Assembly: GCA_029582265.1 (NCBI GenBank)
Contig: CM055816.1
Coordinates: 93,111,588 to 93,175,587, forward strand
DNA from: Zoroaster sp. YZ-2022
Lineage: Eukaryota > Echinodermata > Asteroidea > Forcipulatida > Zoroasteridae
Direction: 5' to 3'
Length of the DNA: 64,000 nucleotides
Shown here one piece after another: positions 11,144 to 23,884 of the stretch; within the stretch, counting starts at the first letter, position 1; the number at the start of each line of letters is the position of its first letter. Below the pieces are notes generated by a model, which was not told the origin of the DNA, ran no database searches, and was given only the letters and a program-made list of their open reading frames with translations. Made by a program: the position numbers and the translations under genes.

Positions 11144-11723
11144 ACATGGAAGCCCATTTATGTCAGTCTCATAAAAAACAATATTTTTATTGAATATTAG
11201 AAATACTTTAGAATTCGCAATAATTATATATGTACATTCGCAATCACTATTGTGAATAATTATTCGCCCTCAGTGTTAACGATCGATCGTACACAGTTCC
11301 TGATCAGGGCTGAGCTGGTTTCACTTCAAACATTGTCTGTTATCAAAATGATTTCAGTATCAAACCATAAAACAACTTTGGTTACCATTGGAAACTCTAT
11401 AATATGAATATTTGAAAACTATAATGAGTAAATAAAAGCCAAAGAAGTGTGAATTGTTAGCAGTGATGGAACTTAATCAATGAATTTATGAAAAATTCGT
11501 AGAATCAAAACACATGGTTTTTGGTTGTACTTGTGTGTTTCATATTTATATATTTTTTATTTTAATATATAATATATTTTGGGAAAGTTGTACATTAATT
11601 TATAATACAAAATACTACAGCATATAATCTATATTCAAGATCATATCGTTTTTATATTGAATATGTTATTTATCAATTTACAAATGTTAAAGATGGATCG
11701 CCTGTGTTTTACCGGCAATTTCC

Positions 11724-11880
11724 AGAAGTTTGTGTGTGTATTGGAACATTGATAATGTGGACACAAGGTTCATGTAGTATTGTTATACAGACGACACATT
11801 ATAGAAGTTTGTGTGTGTATTGGAACATTGATAATGTGGACACCAGGTTCATTTAGTATTGTTATACAGACGACAATTTA
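11724..11880. repeat. 79-bp tandem duplication
   Basis: Two adjacent near-identical units start with AGAAGTTTGTGTGTGTATTG at 11724 and 11803 and run to ATACAGACGACA. A further small triplet repeat of AATATTTGTTTTTTACTTG lies at 12112-12179. There is no gene. Confidence 0.85.
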
Positions 11881-12965
11881 TACGAATTATCAGTGGTGTA
11901 AATTTGTTAAAGGTGTGATGGATGATTCAAAATGTCCAATTCCAGTGACCCCCCCCCTTGAACATGATCCAGTCCTAAACCCTCCCCAACACCTGAAAAT
12001 GTTTTATTTTTTTATTTTTTTTTTATTTCAAAGGTTGAATAATTTGATATCAATGGAAGTCCTAAATCATGTTCAAATAAGAGAATCCAAATTTTCCCGA
12101 GGAGTTTGTCCAATATTTGTTTTTTACTTGACCCAATATTTGTTTTTTACTTGACCGTCCAATATTTGTTTTTTACTTGGACCATCCCCAACAGAATATT
12201 GTTATACCCCATCCCCTGGGATTTACACCCATCCAGTTTATACCTTCGAGTTTATATACATAATATATTACACAATAATATAATTATTTCATTATTTTTT
12301 AACTGTTCTGAAATTGTAGAACCACGATGAACTGTTGATTTAAATAATTGATGATGTCATAACCTTACACGTGATTTGACGTCATTATGTTATTGTATTT
12401 TTGATAGGTGTCGGATTGTCAAGCAAACCATTTATTTTCACTGATATGCCGGGATTTTAACGTTAAACATGAATATTCATATTGATGTCATTCTCGTATA
12501 GCCTTATACTAATTACATGATATAATATCATTATCATATTGTGTTGATGGAAATTTCAGAGCTCAAATAATGTCCATTGATTGACATTTTAAACTGTATA
12601 TCTTGTTAAGATAGAAAGCGAGAATATGTAATTAAAACCATGTGACCTACATCATGCTCATCTATAAATAATGTATGTGTCTAAATGGTCCAATGACTGT
12701 GACATTGTTCTACAAACTATTTAATTTTCACTTTTAGTAGTTTGTGTTTTGCGTCATGCAATGATTGAAACAAATTCTTATTGGCCTTAATCAAATATTG
12801 AGTTTTACTTGATAACATTTATTGCTTTTCTATGTATGTGTCGTGTGAAGACTGGAATCATAGTTTTTATAAGTCCTTGTTTGGAGTAAAGAAATAAAAG
12901 ACTGTACAAAACAGTGTGTGTGGCTGTTGTACTTTGTCCTTTGTGAATATGATATATAGATAGTT

Positions 12966-13194
12966 TAAAGGGACAATATCGTCACGATAAACAGGGCATG
13001 GAATCGGAGTACTAATTTAAGATTAACTTTGTGACTGAAAAAAATACCCCATATTTATAATAAGGTCATAACCGTTGCTGCTGCATAAATGACCTAGTAA
13101 TTTTCAGTCACTGTGTTCATCTTAAACTAGGCCACCGATTCCATGCCCTGTTGAAAGTCTGATCTGATCTTGACGATGTATGTCCCTTTAAAGA
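12966..13194. mobile_element. AAAGGGACA-type short inverted-repeat element, uninterrupted copy
   Basis: The left arm AAAGGGACAATATCGTCACG continues into CAGGGCATGGAATCGG. The right arm is its imperfect reverse complement, ending TGTCCCTTTAAA. About 230 bp with arms of roughly 60 bp or more. A second copy at 48769-49545 is interrupted by a Penelope-like fragment. No coding capacity. Confidence 0.8.
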
Positions 13195-13621
13195 TTGTAT
13201 TGCCCGTGTTTTTGTTAGTATTTCTCACGTGATTTCCCATATGTTACATCAGAGCATTGTTAAGGTATTATCTCCTTGTAGAATGAAAAACATACATTTG
13301 AGAATGACATTCTTCAAATCTAAGTTTTACATAAACTAAGCCTCACTCATTAATTGAGGCGCTTAATTTCTGCTAAATCATGATTTTGATCAATATTCTG
13401 AGAAATATTTTATGAAAACATGGGCAATACATCTTTAGGTCTTACAAGCTAACATTTTGGGGACTTTTTCAGATATAAATACAATCAATATTGCAACTCC
13501 CACCGAACTGGTCTGTAGTTGTACCGATATTTTTTAATCTCAAAGCTACATTGTTATTCTAGGCCAAGGTTTATGATCTCCTTAAAGGCCGGCTGAGGGT
13601 GGTCGTGCGCGAACGCACCTC

Positions 13622-13926
13622 ACCCCCGCTAGGATCATTGGCGGATCCATGTGGGGGGGGGGGCTAAGGGGGGGCTGTAGCCCCCCTAAAATCGTTTAAA
13701 AATAATTTAAAAAGAGAAAAATAGAGAGAGAGAGAGATGGGTATGGAGGGGAGAACGCACTCCCATTCCCACAGTGTGCGGGATAAACATAAGGAGGTGA
13801 CCTACTTAGTACTGTACTAACCGTTGTGCATAGGAAGTGGCGGCACCCTTTGTAGTACTGAACAAGAATTGTTTTTGATTCTCAGCGCCCCCCCCCCCCT
13901 AAAAATGTTCTGGATCCGCCCATGAG
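13622..13926. mobile_element. Short inverted-repeat element with GGCGGATCC ends
   Basis: The left end is ATTGGCGGATCC and the right end is GGATCCGCCCAT, flanked by AGGATC on both sides. The interior has G- and C-runs facing each other (near 13650 and 13885). Probably a hAT-like non-autonomous element; the exact TSD length is uncertain. No gene. Confidence 0.6.
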
Positions 13927-14805
13927 GATCCCCCAGTATTTCCCCTATTATTACATAATTCTGCCACATTTTCACATTTATTCTCTGTACCCTTTGCAAA
14001 GATTTCATGTTTGAAATATGCTCCAAATATGTAGCACTGAGGTGTTTAGAAGCCTTAAACTTTATGGCCCTAGACCGGCGCAAACCACCGCATGCCGTTT
14101 TGGATATCGGTATTGTGACGAGCTATCGTGGATTCGATTTTTTTGCCGCCTTCGTCAAAAGGAAAGAAATTCTAGCACCTGAAGCGCAGCAGACTAGAGG
14201 CAGACTGTACTTGGCGTATACTATTTAAACACGTTGGCGAGACATTTCCGTTCCTGTACAGTCCCCGAGTCAGTCAATATTTTTCTGACCGAAGTCATGC
14301 CGTTATTTCACTAATAGCGTACACTGCAAAAACTAGGGTGTTAAATTAACACCAGCGGTGTCAACTTTATTCTGCCATTGTGTTCATATTGGGCGAGGGA
14401 AAGAGAGAACCAGGAGGCAATTCTTTACAGAGATACATTGGGCAATTAACTGGGCCGACAACTATACTTGTTAGTTAGTCACATAATGTACTTTGACATT
14501 CATTTCAGTTAAAGGTAAGGAACTTGGTAATGTTGGCAAAACTGCTTCCATGGGAAACATAAAACAATCAATCTGTGACAGTTTCAGCTCAATACGGAGT
14601 CCAAGTCATGAGAAAAGTGTGAAAAACATTCACAATATTTTATGAAAAGACTTGGAGCAAAAAGTTGGCGACGTCAACTTTCTGAAAATGTACATAATTT
14701 GTTCGTGTATTTTTTCCGATATAAAAACACATAATAATATTAATAGGATAATCGGTGCGGGTGAATTGTTTATCTCCCGACGCAAGAATTTCAATCTATA
14801 TATAT

Positions 14806-15033
14806 ACATAGCAGCAAAAGAAACGTCACCCGTAAAAATATTTATTATTTTCATTTTATAATTAATATAATTTGTTTAATGAAGAATATTATGAGTATGG
14901 AGTGTAACACGAACACAATGTGGCAAATTTGGTTGACCTGGCAGCCAACCATCCCACAACATTGTATATTTATTATGTTTAATAATATAATTACTTAAAA
15001 TTTAGGGGGTGACGTTTCTTTTGCTGTTATGTA
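14806..15033. mobile_element. Short inverted-repeat element, family 2 copy A
   Basis: Ends are ACATAGCAGCAAAAGAAACG and the inverse CGTTTCTTTTGCTGTTATGT. The interior (ATGAAGAATATTATGAGTAT) is shared with the copy at 45098-45305. Non-coding DNA transposon remnant. Confidence 0.8.
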
Positions 15034-15090
15034 GCCTATATATCGCAGAACCCGCTGCTATATAGGATTCTAGCCGGCCATTTGTCATCG

Positions 15091-15250
15091 GGCAAGCTCG
15101 GTGGTCGAGAGGTTAAGACGTCTGCACTGAGTAAGCAGGAGGTCGTGGGTTCGAATCCCGCCCGAGTCGCCTATGTAGTTTTTTCACAGACACTCGGAAA
15201 GCACTGATTATACAGTGCTAGACACACGTCGGTGTAGGGCAAAATTAAAT
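15091..15250 (+). mobile_element. tRNA-derived SINE
   Basis: The head has A-box-like TGGTCGAGAGGTTAAGACG and B-box GGTTCGAATCC, with a tRNA-like arrangement. The acceptor stem is imperfect, the variable loop is short, and a non-tRNA tail (ACACTCGGAAAGCACTG...GGTGTAGGGC) follows. It is therefore a SINE rather than a working tRNA gene. A 39-bp segment lies on both outer sides (14764 and 15252). Confidence 0.7.
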
Positions 15251-15732
15251 AAATTGTTTATCTCCTGACGCAAGAATTTCAACCTATATAATTGGTATCT
15301 ACCAACTTTACATCAAGTTAGCTTTCTATAAATAATTGTGTAATTTTGTCATCAGGTAATTACCAATGTTATACCTTCCCCTATAATATAATATACAGAT
15401 TTTGTAAGTCTTTGTGAGTTATCCGGGTTTATCTGTCTTTTATTCTGTTTTCTGTCTTTTGTTTTTGTTGATTGTTTGTGTTGTGATATTTTGAGACGTT
15501 GTATTACTGAATAAATAATCCAACCAATCCTATACCTTTTAAATGGAAGGAAAACTGTAAAAAATGTGTGAGTTCACAGTAGTTTTTCTGTTGAAAAGAA
15601 TTAAAAAAATTACAGCAGAAATTGCTGTTTTCAGATTTTCCTTTGAATATACAGAAATGTGTCGTTTCTAAATGGTTACGTTCTTATATTCTCTATGAAG
15701 TTACAGCAGGTCTGTTGTTGATGCACAAGGGA

Positions 15733-16168
15733 AAATTCTGCTGTATAAGAAAGAATCTGCTGTATAAGAAAGAATCTGCTGTATAAGAAAGAATCTGCTG
15801 TATAACAAAGAATCTGCTGTATAACAAAGAATCTGCTGTATAACAAAGAATCTGCTGTATAACAAAGAATCTGCTGTATAACAAAGAATCTGCTGTATAA
15901 CAAAGAATCTGCTGTATAACAAAGAATCTGCTGTATAATAAAGAATCTGCTGTATAATAAAGAATCTGCTGTATAACAAAGAATCTGCTGTATAACAAAG
16001 AATCTGCTGTATAACAAAGAATCTGCTGTATAATAAAGAATCTGCTGTATAATAAAGAATCTGCTGTATAACAAAGAATCTGAACAAAGAATCTGCTGTA
16101 TAACAAAGAATCTGCTGTATAACAAAGAATCTGCTGTATAATAAAGAATCTGCTGTATAACAAAGAAG
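15733..16168. repeat. 19-bp minisatellite (about 23 units)
   Basis: The unit is AGAATCTGCTGTATAACAA, with TAAGA and TAATA variants. All three minus-strand frames stay open through it, giving artificial repeats of LLYSRFF and related strings. No evidence of a real protein. Confidence 0.95.
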
Positions 16169-16335
16169 TCTCCGTAATGCCAATTGACAAAACAACTTAC
16201 TGTAAATGAACAACAATTTGTTAACAGTGTATCTGATTTAAAAATGAGCGATTATCTACAAGCCAACTTGATGTGAATTATTCTGTCTCTGTAATGCTCC
16301 CATTTCAGAGACGGGAACTTTTTGATCAAAGTGGT

Positions 16336-16500
16336 TTACTGTTTATACGTTTCCAGTTCGTGATATCATTTTGAAGTACAATTTAAATTACCATGTCTAC
16401 GCTGATGACACGCAGCTTTACATTACTTTTAAATCTTCTCAAGAACCTGCCGATTCGTGCATTACAACGCTTGAGAAAAAATCATTTCTGATGAACAAGT
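16336..16500 (+). mobile_element. LINE reverse-transcriptase fragment (CR1/L2-like)
   Basis: The short open stretch reads VRDIILKYNLNYHVYADDTQ followed by LYITFK. YADD is the catalytic motif of reverse transcriptase, and the surrounding text is typical of CR1/L2-clade LINEs. Only about 50 codons remain, so this is a dead fragment. Confidence 0.75.
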
Positions 16501-18540
16501 ATGCGTGTGTGTTGACGATAAGCAATCAGGGGCACGTTTTCGCGACCGTAACCAGAAACATGTTTGGGCCTTGGTCAGATCATTGGTGAAGCGTTTATTT
16601 TGAGAAACGTTGATGATTGAACACGTTGTAAACTGAAAACAATTTCCTGGTTACGTTCGCGTTTTCGCGTAGTCTTGTTTCTGGTCAAGAATAATGACGT
16701 CGGAAACACTTTTCTGGTTAGGGTTGCGAAAACGCGGCCCGGCTTCTAGGACCACCCATAATACTTTGCAATTTCCTTCATTAAGATATCTTGTGGATTG
16801 TACCGGTGGGTACGAGCGAAGTAAGAACTAGGCCTACCCCCTGGGGACGCGGTTGACAAAAAAGAGATTATCGTACTTTAGACAGGTTCCAGTTGTCTCT
16901 ATTGCATGCACTGCACGGCACGAGTCAGGTCACTCGACTACAACTCCACCTCCACCTTGTTCAAATTAAATTTGGCGCTCTCGCGAGTATGAACTGCAGA
17001 ACAGACACACGAGTGGACGGATTTGTCAATATTATCCATCGACAAACATCGAGCTAATAAGTCTACGAAAACCATCCTCACCTAAAATATCTATTAGGTA
17101 AGTACTCGTACTTAATTAGTCTTTAAAATTGGGGAAATTATCAATCGAATTTTAAAATGTTGGCCGTTGCACGAATTGGGTTCTCCGACATGCGAGAACC
17201 GTTATTCGCCATCCAGTATCGTGGCCGTATAGTGTATCGCCGTTGGTGTACTGAATTTGAAAGGTTTACTAAATACTATGATACCATTTTCTACAAAAAA
17301 CATTAACCTTTTACAGACACGCATAACAACATATTAATTATTGGGAAGAATGTCAAATCCACCCACCACAAGTCATGTGCACAATGTCTAGCATGTGTAC
17401 AAAACGGCCAACACCTCACTGCACTGGATGTGCATATATTTTTTCTCTCAAGTATGTCCTCTTTCGTCTTTTAAAGGACAGTCTGTGATATTTCATTATT
17501 TGTCATATTCTGATAGAAACGTGGCAGTTATATTTATCATTCTTACAAATTATTATGGTATAATGTATCGTCCATGTACGTAATTCGCCGTACTCGTGAA
17601 ATGACGCACTTACCTTTGGCTTAGCATTTCTCGGAAAACTTACAAAACTATGGCGTATTAATGGTTGCATAAACTTATCTAAGTCATATTTGTTACAAAA
17701 ATAAAAATCACAGTGAAATTGTATGATTTACTGGAAAGTTAGTGCTTGTGAAAGTTGAAAAAGTTGTTTAACCACTGATTTTACTAGATACAAATAGTAA
17801 GTTAATTACATGACCTAAAAAAAATTCACGAACATCTGTGATTTTATTGTTCTATGCTGTCAACAAGCTATTGTCTGTGGAAACCAAAAGATATGAATGT
17901 TTTGCATTTGCAATGATTTTTTAAAGAAATACTGATCCTCAAAATGGACACATTCCTTATACTAGTTATAGAAGAAGCGAACGAAGACTACTTAATTCGT
18001 TGGTGTTTATTTCGTCGGCAGTGGAAAATTATTGAGAAAATTAATATTAATATCATGGTTATGAAAAGAAATCTTTTATTTGACAAAATGTTAACATAAT
18101 TTGAACACATTTCAAAGTACTTTTTGCAAAAATTTTAACCACCTTCCATTTTATTGGTCTTTCAAGAAAATTGATTAAAAGTTTTGAGAGCTTCTCCAAA
18201 TTATACCATTTTATTTTAAAAATCTAGAACAATATTTTTATTTTCAAGATTAAAAGCAATTTTACAACCATCTGGAACAGGATGAAACATGATTCAACTG
18301 TTTTTCTTCTTGGGTACATTTTCTGTGCCCCCATCAACTTTAACAGTTTGGGGGTGAGTCATTATACCAACATCAATTTTTTGATGACCACAATTCTGTG
18401 CGTCTCAAAAAACGGTACTCAAGACATCCACGCATATGATCATGCATTGAAATTCAGCATTTTACAAGAGAATCCTTCACTGAAACAAACTGAAACACCA
18501 AACTGCTAATTTCATTTGTAAGTTACCGTCCAGTTGATTA
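16501..18540. other. Gene-free AT-rich DNA
   Basis: I see no supported exon or element here. A moderately GC-rich part at 16620-17240 has no recognisable coding text. Short open frames such as 17395-17583 and 18282-18509 have no homology I recognise. Confidence 0.4.
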
Positions 18541-19123
18541 TACACTGAGCCAAAAAAGAAACTTATAAAATTTTAACAGATCACCAAATAAAATTCTGTG
18601 CATGAAAATGTACCAAATTTGGATACAATATTACTGCAATGTATTGCTTCAAATGGCAGTCAATAACCAATTGTTTGCTTCAATGACACAAGAGAAATGT
18701 GCACTGACCCAAAGGACTTGCTGTTCCACATGTCACGTTATTAAGCTGCAGCCCTGTACACACATGCATGTTAGCCTTGGCATATCTGTTTCATTAGCAA
18801 TACTCAGGACTAGAGCAACCCTGTATGAAGACTTGCAATCATGCAGGTAAGGGGTGCAAATCCCTTTACAAATTCTTTTGTTTCATTCATTGACATGCAT
18901 GTGTGTACAGGGCTGCAGCTTAATAATGTGACATGTGGAACAGCAAGTCCTTTGGGTCAGTGCACATTTCTCTTGTGTCATTGAAGCAAACAATTGGTTA
19001 TTGACTGCCATTTGAAGCAATACATTGCAGTAATATTGTATCCAAATTTGGTACATTTTCATGCACAGAATTTTATTTGGTGATCTGTTAAAATTTCATA
19101 AGTTTCTTTTTTGGCTCAGTGTA
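18541..19123. mobile_element. Foldback MITE with near-perfect ~230-bp arms
   Basis: The arm starting TACACTGAGCCAAAAAAGAA (18541) is matched almost base for base by the reverse complement ending at 19123 (TTTTTTGGCTCAGTGTA). Internal words such as GACCCAAAGGACTTGCTG also mirror. The loop is about 120 bp (18775-18893). The flanks show TA (or TATA) on each side, which suggests a Tc1/mariner-like non-autonomous element; a CACTA-type origin is possible from the CACTG ends. A transcript through it would form a long duplex. Confidence 0.85.
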
Positions 19124-22100
19124 TAACCTTAGGTGCGTCATTTAGGGTAAATTGAGGATATAACAATGACGAATGTGATGGCACCAGCTCATTTTAACTT
19201 CATGGAGCCTGTGTCTAGGTACAGTAGGCCTATGTGACCAAAAAATTCAAAATCAACAGATTCCAATACAACTGGTATCATTGTCAAGGTCTTGAAAAGA
19301 TGATTATAACATGTTGAATCCGGCAATTTTAGGCCCGTTTCCATCAATTATTTTATGAGGAAAAACAAAAGAAATGTAATTTTGACTTGTGACCCGTGTT
19401 CCAGATTTTCTCGGATTCCATATCATAACTTTCTTAATTTTTGTCCGATTTTCAAAAGGTTGGTATCAATGGAATGCATGGGAAAAGAGGAAGAATAATA
19501 ACCTATTTCCAGGCTAATTCAATGATTAGTTTGTTTTGTAGTGCTGATTTACAAATAAGTGTATTAAAAAAAAAAATAATAATAATAATAATGAAAACAA
19601 AAAATTTACCCAAATCTGAGGATTATTTTCACACTGAAATCTGCGAAAGATTCTCATCCCTGATTTAATTAAACATTAATTGATAAATTATATTGGAAAG
19701 ATGAAACAAAATAATGAAAATAAATTTTTAAAAAACAGAAAAAAATTACTCAAATCTGAGAATTTTAAATATTTATACTGAAATCCACGAGAAATTCTTA
19801 TCCTTGATTTAATTAAACATAAAAATTAATAAATGATATTGGACTGGAAAAATGGGAAAAAAAATGAAATAAGTTCATGAGAACTAATATTATTGTGTTA
19901 CGCCGATGTATGTTAGGTTTAAACGGACGATTTATCGGACTGAAAATTGGTAGGCCTATAGCGCGCTGAACGCGGCGCAATACAATCTTTGGTTGACATC
20001 GATGTCTGGGAATCCAAAGAACATAACTGGAAATCGTCCAATCGCCGTCAAAATTGGCAAAGAGGTAGAAAACAAGTATAGAAAAATTACTATTGTGGTT
20101 TGATAAGGTATTTTACTCAACTTTTGGTAAATCGTTGATGGTTTTGATGAGCAAGAAAAAAACCCAAATTTCAAAAATTTCTTTGGAAACTTCTAGATGC
20201 CGCATTCAGAAAATTCGAGAACGAGGTTGATTTTTCATGAAATAAGTATCCTGGAATAATTTTATGTCCATCCAAATGTTCTCTACCTTGGGTAAGATTA
20301 CATTATTAGTTATACTGAATGAGGAAAAGTGGAAGTCAGATACGACATTTTACCCCTTTATAATTCAAACAAAATAAAAAATTCAACTTTAAAATTTGTT
20401 CCTCATATTAGCGTTTTCAGTTGAAAAATTATTCCTAAACCAATATGCTCAATATTTATATCAAATTAAAGGTCTTGATGAAAGAAATACAATGGTTTTT
20501 AAATCAAGAAAATCGGACGAGTAGTTTTTGTGGAATCCTGTTTTATTTAATCAAGTATACAGCATTCGATGAAGCGCGACTGTCCATACACTGTACATCC
20601 CTAATGGAAACAAAACCGTTGAATCAGCCTACACACACCGTGATACACACGCACAGCGTTCGTCCTCGTTTCCCTCATAAGAGCTTTTGAAAGGGTGTAA
20701 AAAATACACTCTCCGCTCAAAACTTTCACATGATAGAAAAGAGGTGTAAAATTAATTCAGACACCGTTCTTACCTTTCAACTTGAAGATTTCACCTCGAA
20801 AAAACGGTGTTTACTTTTTATCTCTTCGTAACTTCAGTTGTAGAGTAGTTATGTAGATCGAGCAAGCACGGGTATGTAAAGGAGCCCTTTGACTCAATAG
20901 CTAAACCGTTTTCATGTCAATCACAATGTACTCGGACACGGAGACAGCTTAAACCAGTGCTGTATATCTCAAGACCGGTATTTAGTACTGAAAATAATCC
21001 AAAATATCGCAATTTGGATTCAGAGAAATGTACATTTAAAAAAAATCCAAGTCTGGCACAAAACATCCTCCAAAAATTCTGGTTAAGTTTTAAAAAATGT
21101 ATCGGTTGATTTTTTTTCCTGAGAATCGTGATATAGTAATTGCTGGCCCACTGAATGCACTCTGTGAAATAAAAAAGACCGGCCAAATATTGTGGAAATG
21201 GAAGGTCCAATTTTTTAAGTTTTGTAATTTATAAAAAATGTTGAGTGAACTTATTTTTCGTGTACATTTGTAAACATCCCATTTTTGGCTTGAAGTTGAA
21301 TCTATTTAACGATGTAGTTAAATTGGTTTTGTAATCTTTCAACAGATTAGTCTGGCTGGGTTGTGAGAAAACTTTATACTGATAGCTTCAATGGTGTAGC
21401 ATGCTGTACAGGATGTGTCAACTTGAGGGATTTCTGGTAAGTTTGAGATATATTATCAAGTTGAAGGGAAGATACAACATTGATAATGGACATCCATTCC
21501 AATCCTCAAGAAATATAAAAAAAATCATAAAACTAACCTGAGAAAGTTTCATCACAATAGGTTCCCACGTTGAGAAAAGAACAAAACTGGTACATATCTG
21601 TTATGTTTTTACTCCATTGTTTTTCAGTACATTTACCAACATCATATCAAGTTAGCTTTCAGATAATAATGTGGTCATGACCAATACTGCACCTTCCCTT
21701 TGAACGCTAGTCAGCATATTAAGATGTTTTTGTTTTGCTTTTTCGCCCAAGTTAAATAAATTTTGATAATTTGCCAACAAAAACAGGAGGGAAGCAAAAT
21801 CTCATTTCCAATCCTCACAGGACTACACTTTCCTCTCCTTAGTGTGTCCTCTATCATCTTTCAAAGAAAAATCTGTAGGGTAGAATGTCGTATCTGACCC
21901 CCATTCTGATTATTCCAGGATATTTATTTCATGAAAAATCAGGCATTTTTTGGTATACGATGACTTCCTCGGTCATGTCAGTTTGATCTTGTCAACTCCC
22001 GTTAGTGACCAACACGGTCATTGTACATTGGCAACTATAATAGGATCCTTCTGAAGGGAGGATATTTTTAGAAGGGAAATCAAGTCCGAAAACTATCATA

Positions 22101-23384
22101 AAAGTTGATTTTAAACAGTTAAAAATTTAATTTTCTGTATTTTAAAAGCCTTCTGTACCCCAAAAAATCGATGGAATAATTTTTTAACTGGTTAGTGGTC
22201 GGATACGACATTCTTTCCAATCTGTGATATTTGTCATATTTGGATAGACAAGTGGCGATTGTATACTTTCTTTCTTTGAACCAACCAGTCTGGAGTCAAG
22301 ACTTTCGTAAATAGTTGATGTTTGGCAACATTTTGAAATGTCTGCAATCAACCCAAAACCTTATTGTGATTAAGCAATGCAGTGTTGGCCACTGTTCTGA
22401 ACTATGTAAAAACCTAGGCGCTTCATGGCCATGATTAATATGAAAACAAATAGAAAGCATTTTTAATGTTCTTGTTAATGAACACATTGATATGAGTTGA
22501 ACAGTTATTTGAAATTCCAGGAATGTCTTACTTAGTGTGTGCCTCAAAATGTTATGATTGTGACATTTTGAAGTATGGGTCAACTTTGTTAAGAACAACA
22601 CTGATAATAGGAGGGTTAAAAACTTGGCCCACATTTTGAGCATAAACCAGTAAAATCCTGAATGAATGGTTTAGAAATCAATCTGTACATATGTCTGTTT
22701 TAAAAGGTATTTGGTTTTTAGAAGATCTTTTAAATGGCAGGTGTAGTCATCACTAGCAGAGACTTTGCTATTTGGCACACAGATTAGACAAAGCAGAATA
22801 ATTTCTTAAGAAATACATTTATTTCCTGTTGGCATTCCCAAAATTCTGTTTTGACTTCATATTGATGTAGCAATTTAAGTACAGGGTGTCGATGAAGACC
22901 AAACATTAACATGCATGATGGTTGCTCCTCAAATAGTTTTAAAGTCTTATATGACCAGACTGCAGAGTACACCTTGTTATTATAATCTAACAGGCATTAA
23001 CTGATGAGATCTAGAATTCGGCAAATAACTATTTCATTAATTCAAAAATCTTCAACTTAAACATTACAGAACCTTAGCATTAATTTTTGAGAATAGCCAA
23101 TTCTATGCCTCTGTCTTGTTAAACTGTCTCAAATTTCATCACAGATAAACGTTTACGTTCCGTGAAGCAGACTCAAATTACAACACAATTCCTTTGAACA
23201 TCAGTTATTCAAAAATTCTTTTTAAATGAGTTTTCATTTGTTTTTTTTCCCCCTGTAGGGATGCTTTCTACCTCCAAGACGAAACATTTCCTGTTGTAAC
23301 CTACTGATGACCCAGTCTTAAATATGTTTGCTTCATCTTGGGATACCTACTGCTTAACAACACATGACCAGCAAGCAACCCACA
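19124..23384. other. Gene-free AT-rich DNA with repeat ends
   Basis: No supported gene. It holds poly-A/AAT tracts (19567-19600), two similar blocks around 19610 and 19750 (both with ACTCAAATCTGAG-like or CCAAATCTGAG words), and the right end of a dispersed element at about 21640-21715. Open frames of 60-115 codons have no recognisable features. Confidence 0.4.
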
Positions 23385-23884
23385 NNNNNNNNNNNNNNNN
23401 NNNNNNNNNNNNNNNNNNNNNNNNNNNNNNNNNNNNNNNNNNNNNNNNNNNNNNNNNNNNNNNNNNNNNNNNNNNNNNNNNNNNNNNNNNNNNNNNNNNN
23501 NNNNNNNNNNNNNNNNNNNNNNNNNNNNNNNNNNNNNNNNNNNNNNNNNNNNNNNNNNNNNNNNNNNNNNNNNNNNNNNNNNNNNNNNNNNNNNNNNNNN
23601 NNNNNNNNNNNNNNNNNNNNNNNNNNNNNNNNNNNNNNNNNNNNNNNNNNNNNNNNNNNNNNNNNNNNNNNNNNNNNNNNNNNNNNNNNNNNNNNNNNNN
23701 NNNNNNNNNNNNNNNNNNNNNNNNNNNNNNNNNNNNNNNNNNNNNNNNNNNNNNNNNNNNNNNNNNNNNNNNNNNNNNNNNNNNNNNNNNNNNNNNNNNN
23801 NNNNNNNNNNNNNNNNNNNNNNNNNNNNNNNNNNNNNNNNNNNNNNNNNNNNNNNNNNNNNNNNNNNNNNNNNNNNNNNNNNNN
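23385..23884. other. Assembly gap (500 N)
   Basis: Exactly 500 undetermined bases. The right flank begins inside a DIRS-like recombinase gene, so the rest of that element may lie in the missing sequence. Open frames through the N run are artefacts. Confidence 1.

Larger units (their letters stand above)
14512..15384. mobile_element. Outer inverted-repeat element hosting nested insertions
   Basis: The left end (AAGGTAAGGAACTTGGTAATGTTGG, of which the core is GGTAATGTTGG) is the inverse of the right end (CAGGTAATTACCAATGTTAT then ACCTTCCCC). Related ends recur at 21640-21715 and at 51944-52488. It contains another inverted-repeat element (14806-15033) and a tRNA-derived SINE (15091-15250). The word ATCAAGTTAGCTTTCT is shared with the 21.6 kb and 52.1 kb copies. 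Confidence 0.6.

Noticed and set aside
15091..15170. A functional tRNA gene
   Set aside because: A and B boxes are present, but the acceptor stem is imperfect, the anticodon stem has a mismatch, and a SINE-type tail follows. Similar heads at 42482 and 51596 also belong to SINEs.
15676..16216. Three overlapping minus-strand open frames of 149-171 codons
   Set aside because: They are the translation of the 19-bp minisatellite in all frames, with no non-repeat domain.
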